Assembly: GCA_038316435.1 (NCBI GenBank)
Contig: JBBQAQ010000011.1
Coordinates: 28,609-92,608, forward strand
DNA from: JACJXF01 sp038316435
Lineage (GTDB): Bacteria > Bacteroidota > Bacteroidia > Bacteroidales > GCA-2748055
Reading direction: 5' to 3'
DNA length: 64,000 nt
In this document: piece after piece, positions 63,737 through 64,000 of the stretch
Numbering within the stretch: the first letter of the stretch is position 1
How the letters are laid out: each line of letters starts with the position of its first letter
Notes under the pieces: model-generated
Database searches by the model: none
Told to the model about the DNA's origin: nothing
Seen by the model: the letters and a program-made list of their open reading frames with translations, nothing else
Made by a program: the position numbers and the translations under genes

Positions 63737-63744
63737 TAAATTTG
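63737..63744 (+). promoter_or_regulatory. -7 box upstream of tRNA-His
   Basis: TAAATTTG matches TAnnTTTG about 100 bp before the tRNA. No TTG at ideal spacing was seen. Confidence 0.45.
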
Positions 63745-63841
63745 CAGTCCCAAAAAACCAGATTTGTGTAAGTGCAAATTTGAGATTTGGGGACTCTTTA
63801 GAGGTTTCAGCCTAGTGCAGAGGCAACAGAGAGTAACCATG

Positions 63842-63915
63842 GTGGTAGTAGTTCAGCTGGTTAGAACGTCGGATTGTGGTTCCGAAGGTCGTGGGTTCGA
63901 ACCCCATCTTCCACC
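63842..63915 (+). tRNA. tRNA-His (anticodon GTG)
   Basis: A full cloverleaf folds: anticodon stem TCGGA/TCCGA around TTGTGGT (GTG), T-stem GTGGG/CCCAT with loop TTCGAAC, and D-arm GTTC/GAAC. Discriminator C at 63915 and a G at 63841 as potential G-1 are the tRNA-His identity pair. The acceptor stem GTGGTAG/CTTCCAC pairs except for one T-T mismatch at position 5-68. No CCA is encoded. Confidence 0.93.
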
Positions 63916-63928
63916 CTTAATTAAGAAG

Positions 63929-63957
63929 AATCTCTGCACGAGCAGGGATTTTTTTTT
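63929..63957 (+). terminator. tRNA-His terminator
   Basis: AATCTCTGC/GCAGGGATT (one G-T pair) with a 4-base loop is followed by a T run. It lies 13 bp after the tRNA. Confidence 0.9.
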
Positions 63958-64000
63958 GAGATTAATTCTCTGGTTACAAGATGATGAGAAGAGAAGTTTA

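Noticed and set aside
1..64000. CRISPR arrays, riboswitches, rRNA, prophage genes
   Set aside because: No regularly spaced repeats, no conserved riboswitch core and no rRNA or phage structural gene were seen on reading both strands.

Overview
The window looks like chromosomal DNA of a member of the Bacteroidota (most likely class Bacteroidia). It is AT-rich, and most starts lack a Shine-Dalgarno sequence. Promoters fit the Bacteroidota TTG-N17-23-TAnnTTTG pattern, clearest before lysS, the flavodiiron gene and rpmE. Marker families agree: a type IX secretion (T9SS) C-terminal sorting domain, PorV/PorQ-like and helix-hairpin-helix outer-membrane proteins, LysRS with a C-terminal extension, and the rsfS-ftsH-cdsA-psd gene order. 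No species can be named from sequence alone. Most of the window is stable housekeeping DNA with a few accessory scars.

Layout. 1-3.3 kb is a disturbed accessory segment on the minus strand. It holds the 5' part of a GH9 cellulase-like gene, a carbohydrate-binding-module tail, a TonB-domain protein fused out of frame onto that tail, a complete 1075-bp IS4-type element with a 9-bp target duplication, and an Abi-like 3' remnant. 3.3-23 kb is mainly housekeeping: lysS, recJ, two outer-membrane proteins, purE, a saccharopine-dehydrogenase-like gene, hpt, adk, obg, a PAP2 phosphatase, lplA, plsC with a methyltransferase-like partner, parE, parC and aroK.

23.2-39.7 kb is the most unusual part. Six co-directional, tightly packed genes encode an ADP/ATP-carrier-like MFS protein fused to HEAT repeats and a cNMP-binding-like tail, a two-TM sensor with a HAMP domain and PP2C/SpoIIE phosphatase, a STAND NTPase with one TM segment, a long coiled coil and WD40 repeats, a small outer-membrane barrel, a lipoprotein beta-propeller, and a 1985-residue T9SS-secreted protein. 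I infer one envelope-spanning signalling or surface-display unit, but its function is unknown.

39.7-59 kb returns to mostly minus-strand housekeeping: flavodiiron protein, a small exported Cys-rich peptide, psd, cdsA, ftsH, rsfS, birA, an SRPBCC protein, pyrE divergent from a Nudix hydrolase with 9 bp between start codons, a thioredoxin-like lipid-side protein, coaD, a LiaF-like membrane protein, lon, a GlmU-like nucleotidyltransferase, zinc-free L31, a GNAT-like protein, an orphan gene tail, a SufS-like aminotransferase and a Bax-inhibitor-1 protein. 59.3-63.5 kb is a short surface-polysaccharide cluster (flippase, GT4 glycosyltransferase, asparagine-synthase-like protein). It is followed by a 118-bp MITE-like palindrome with 8-bp direct repeats, and by tRNA-His with its terminator.
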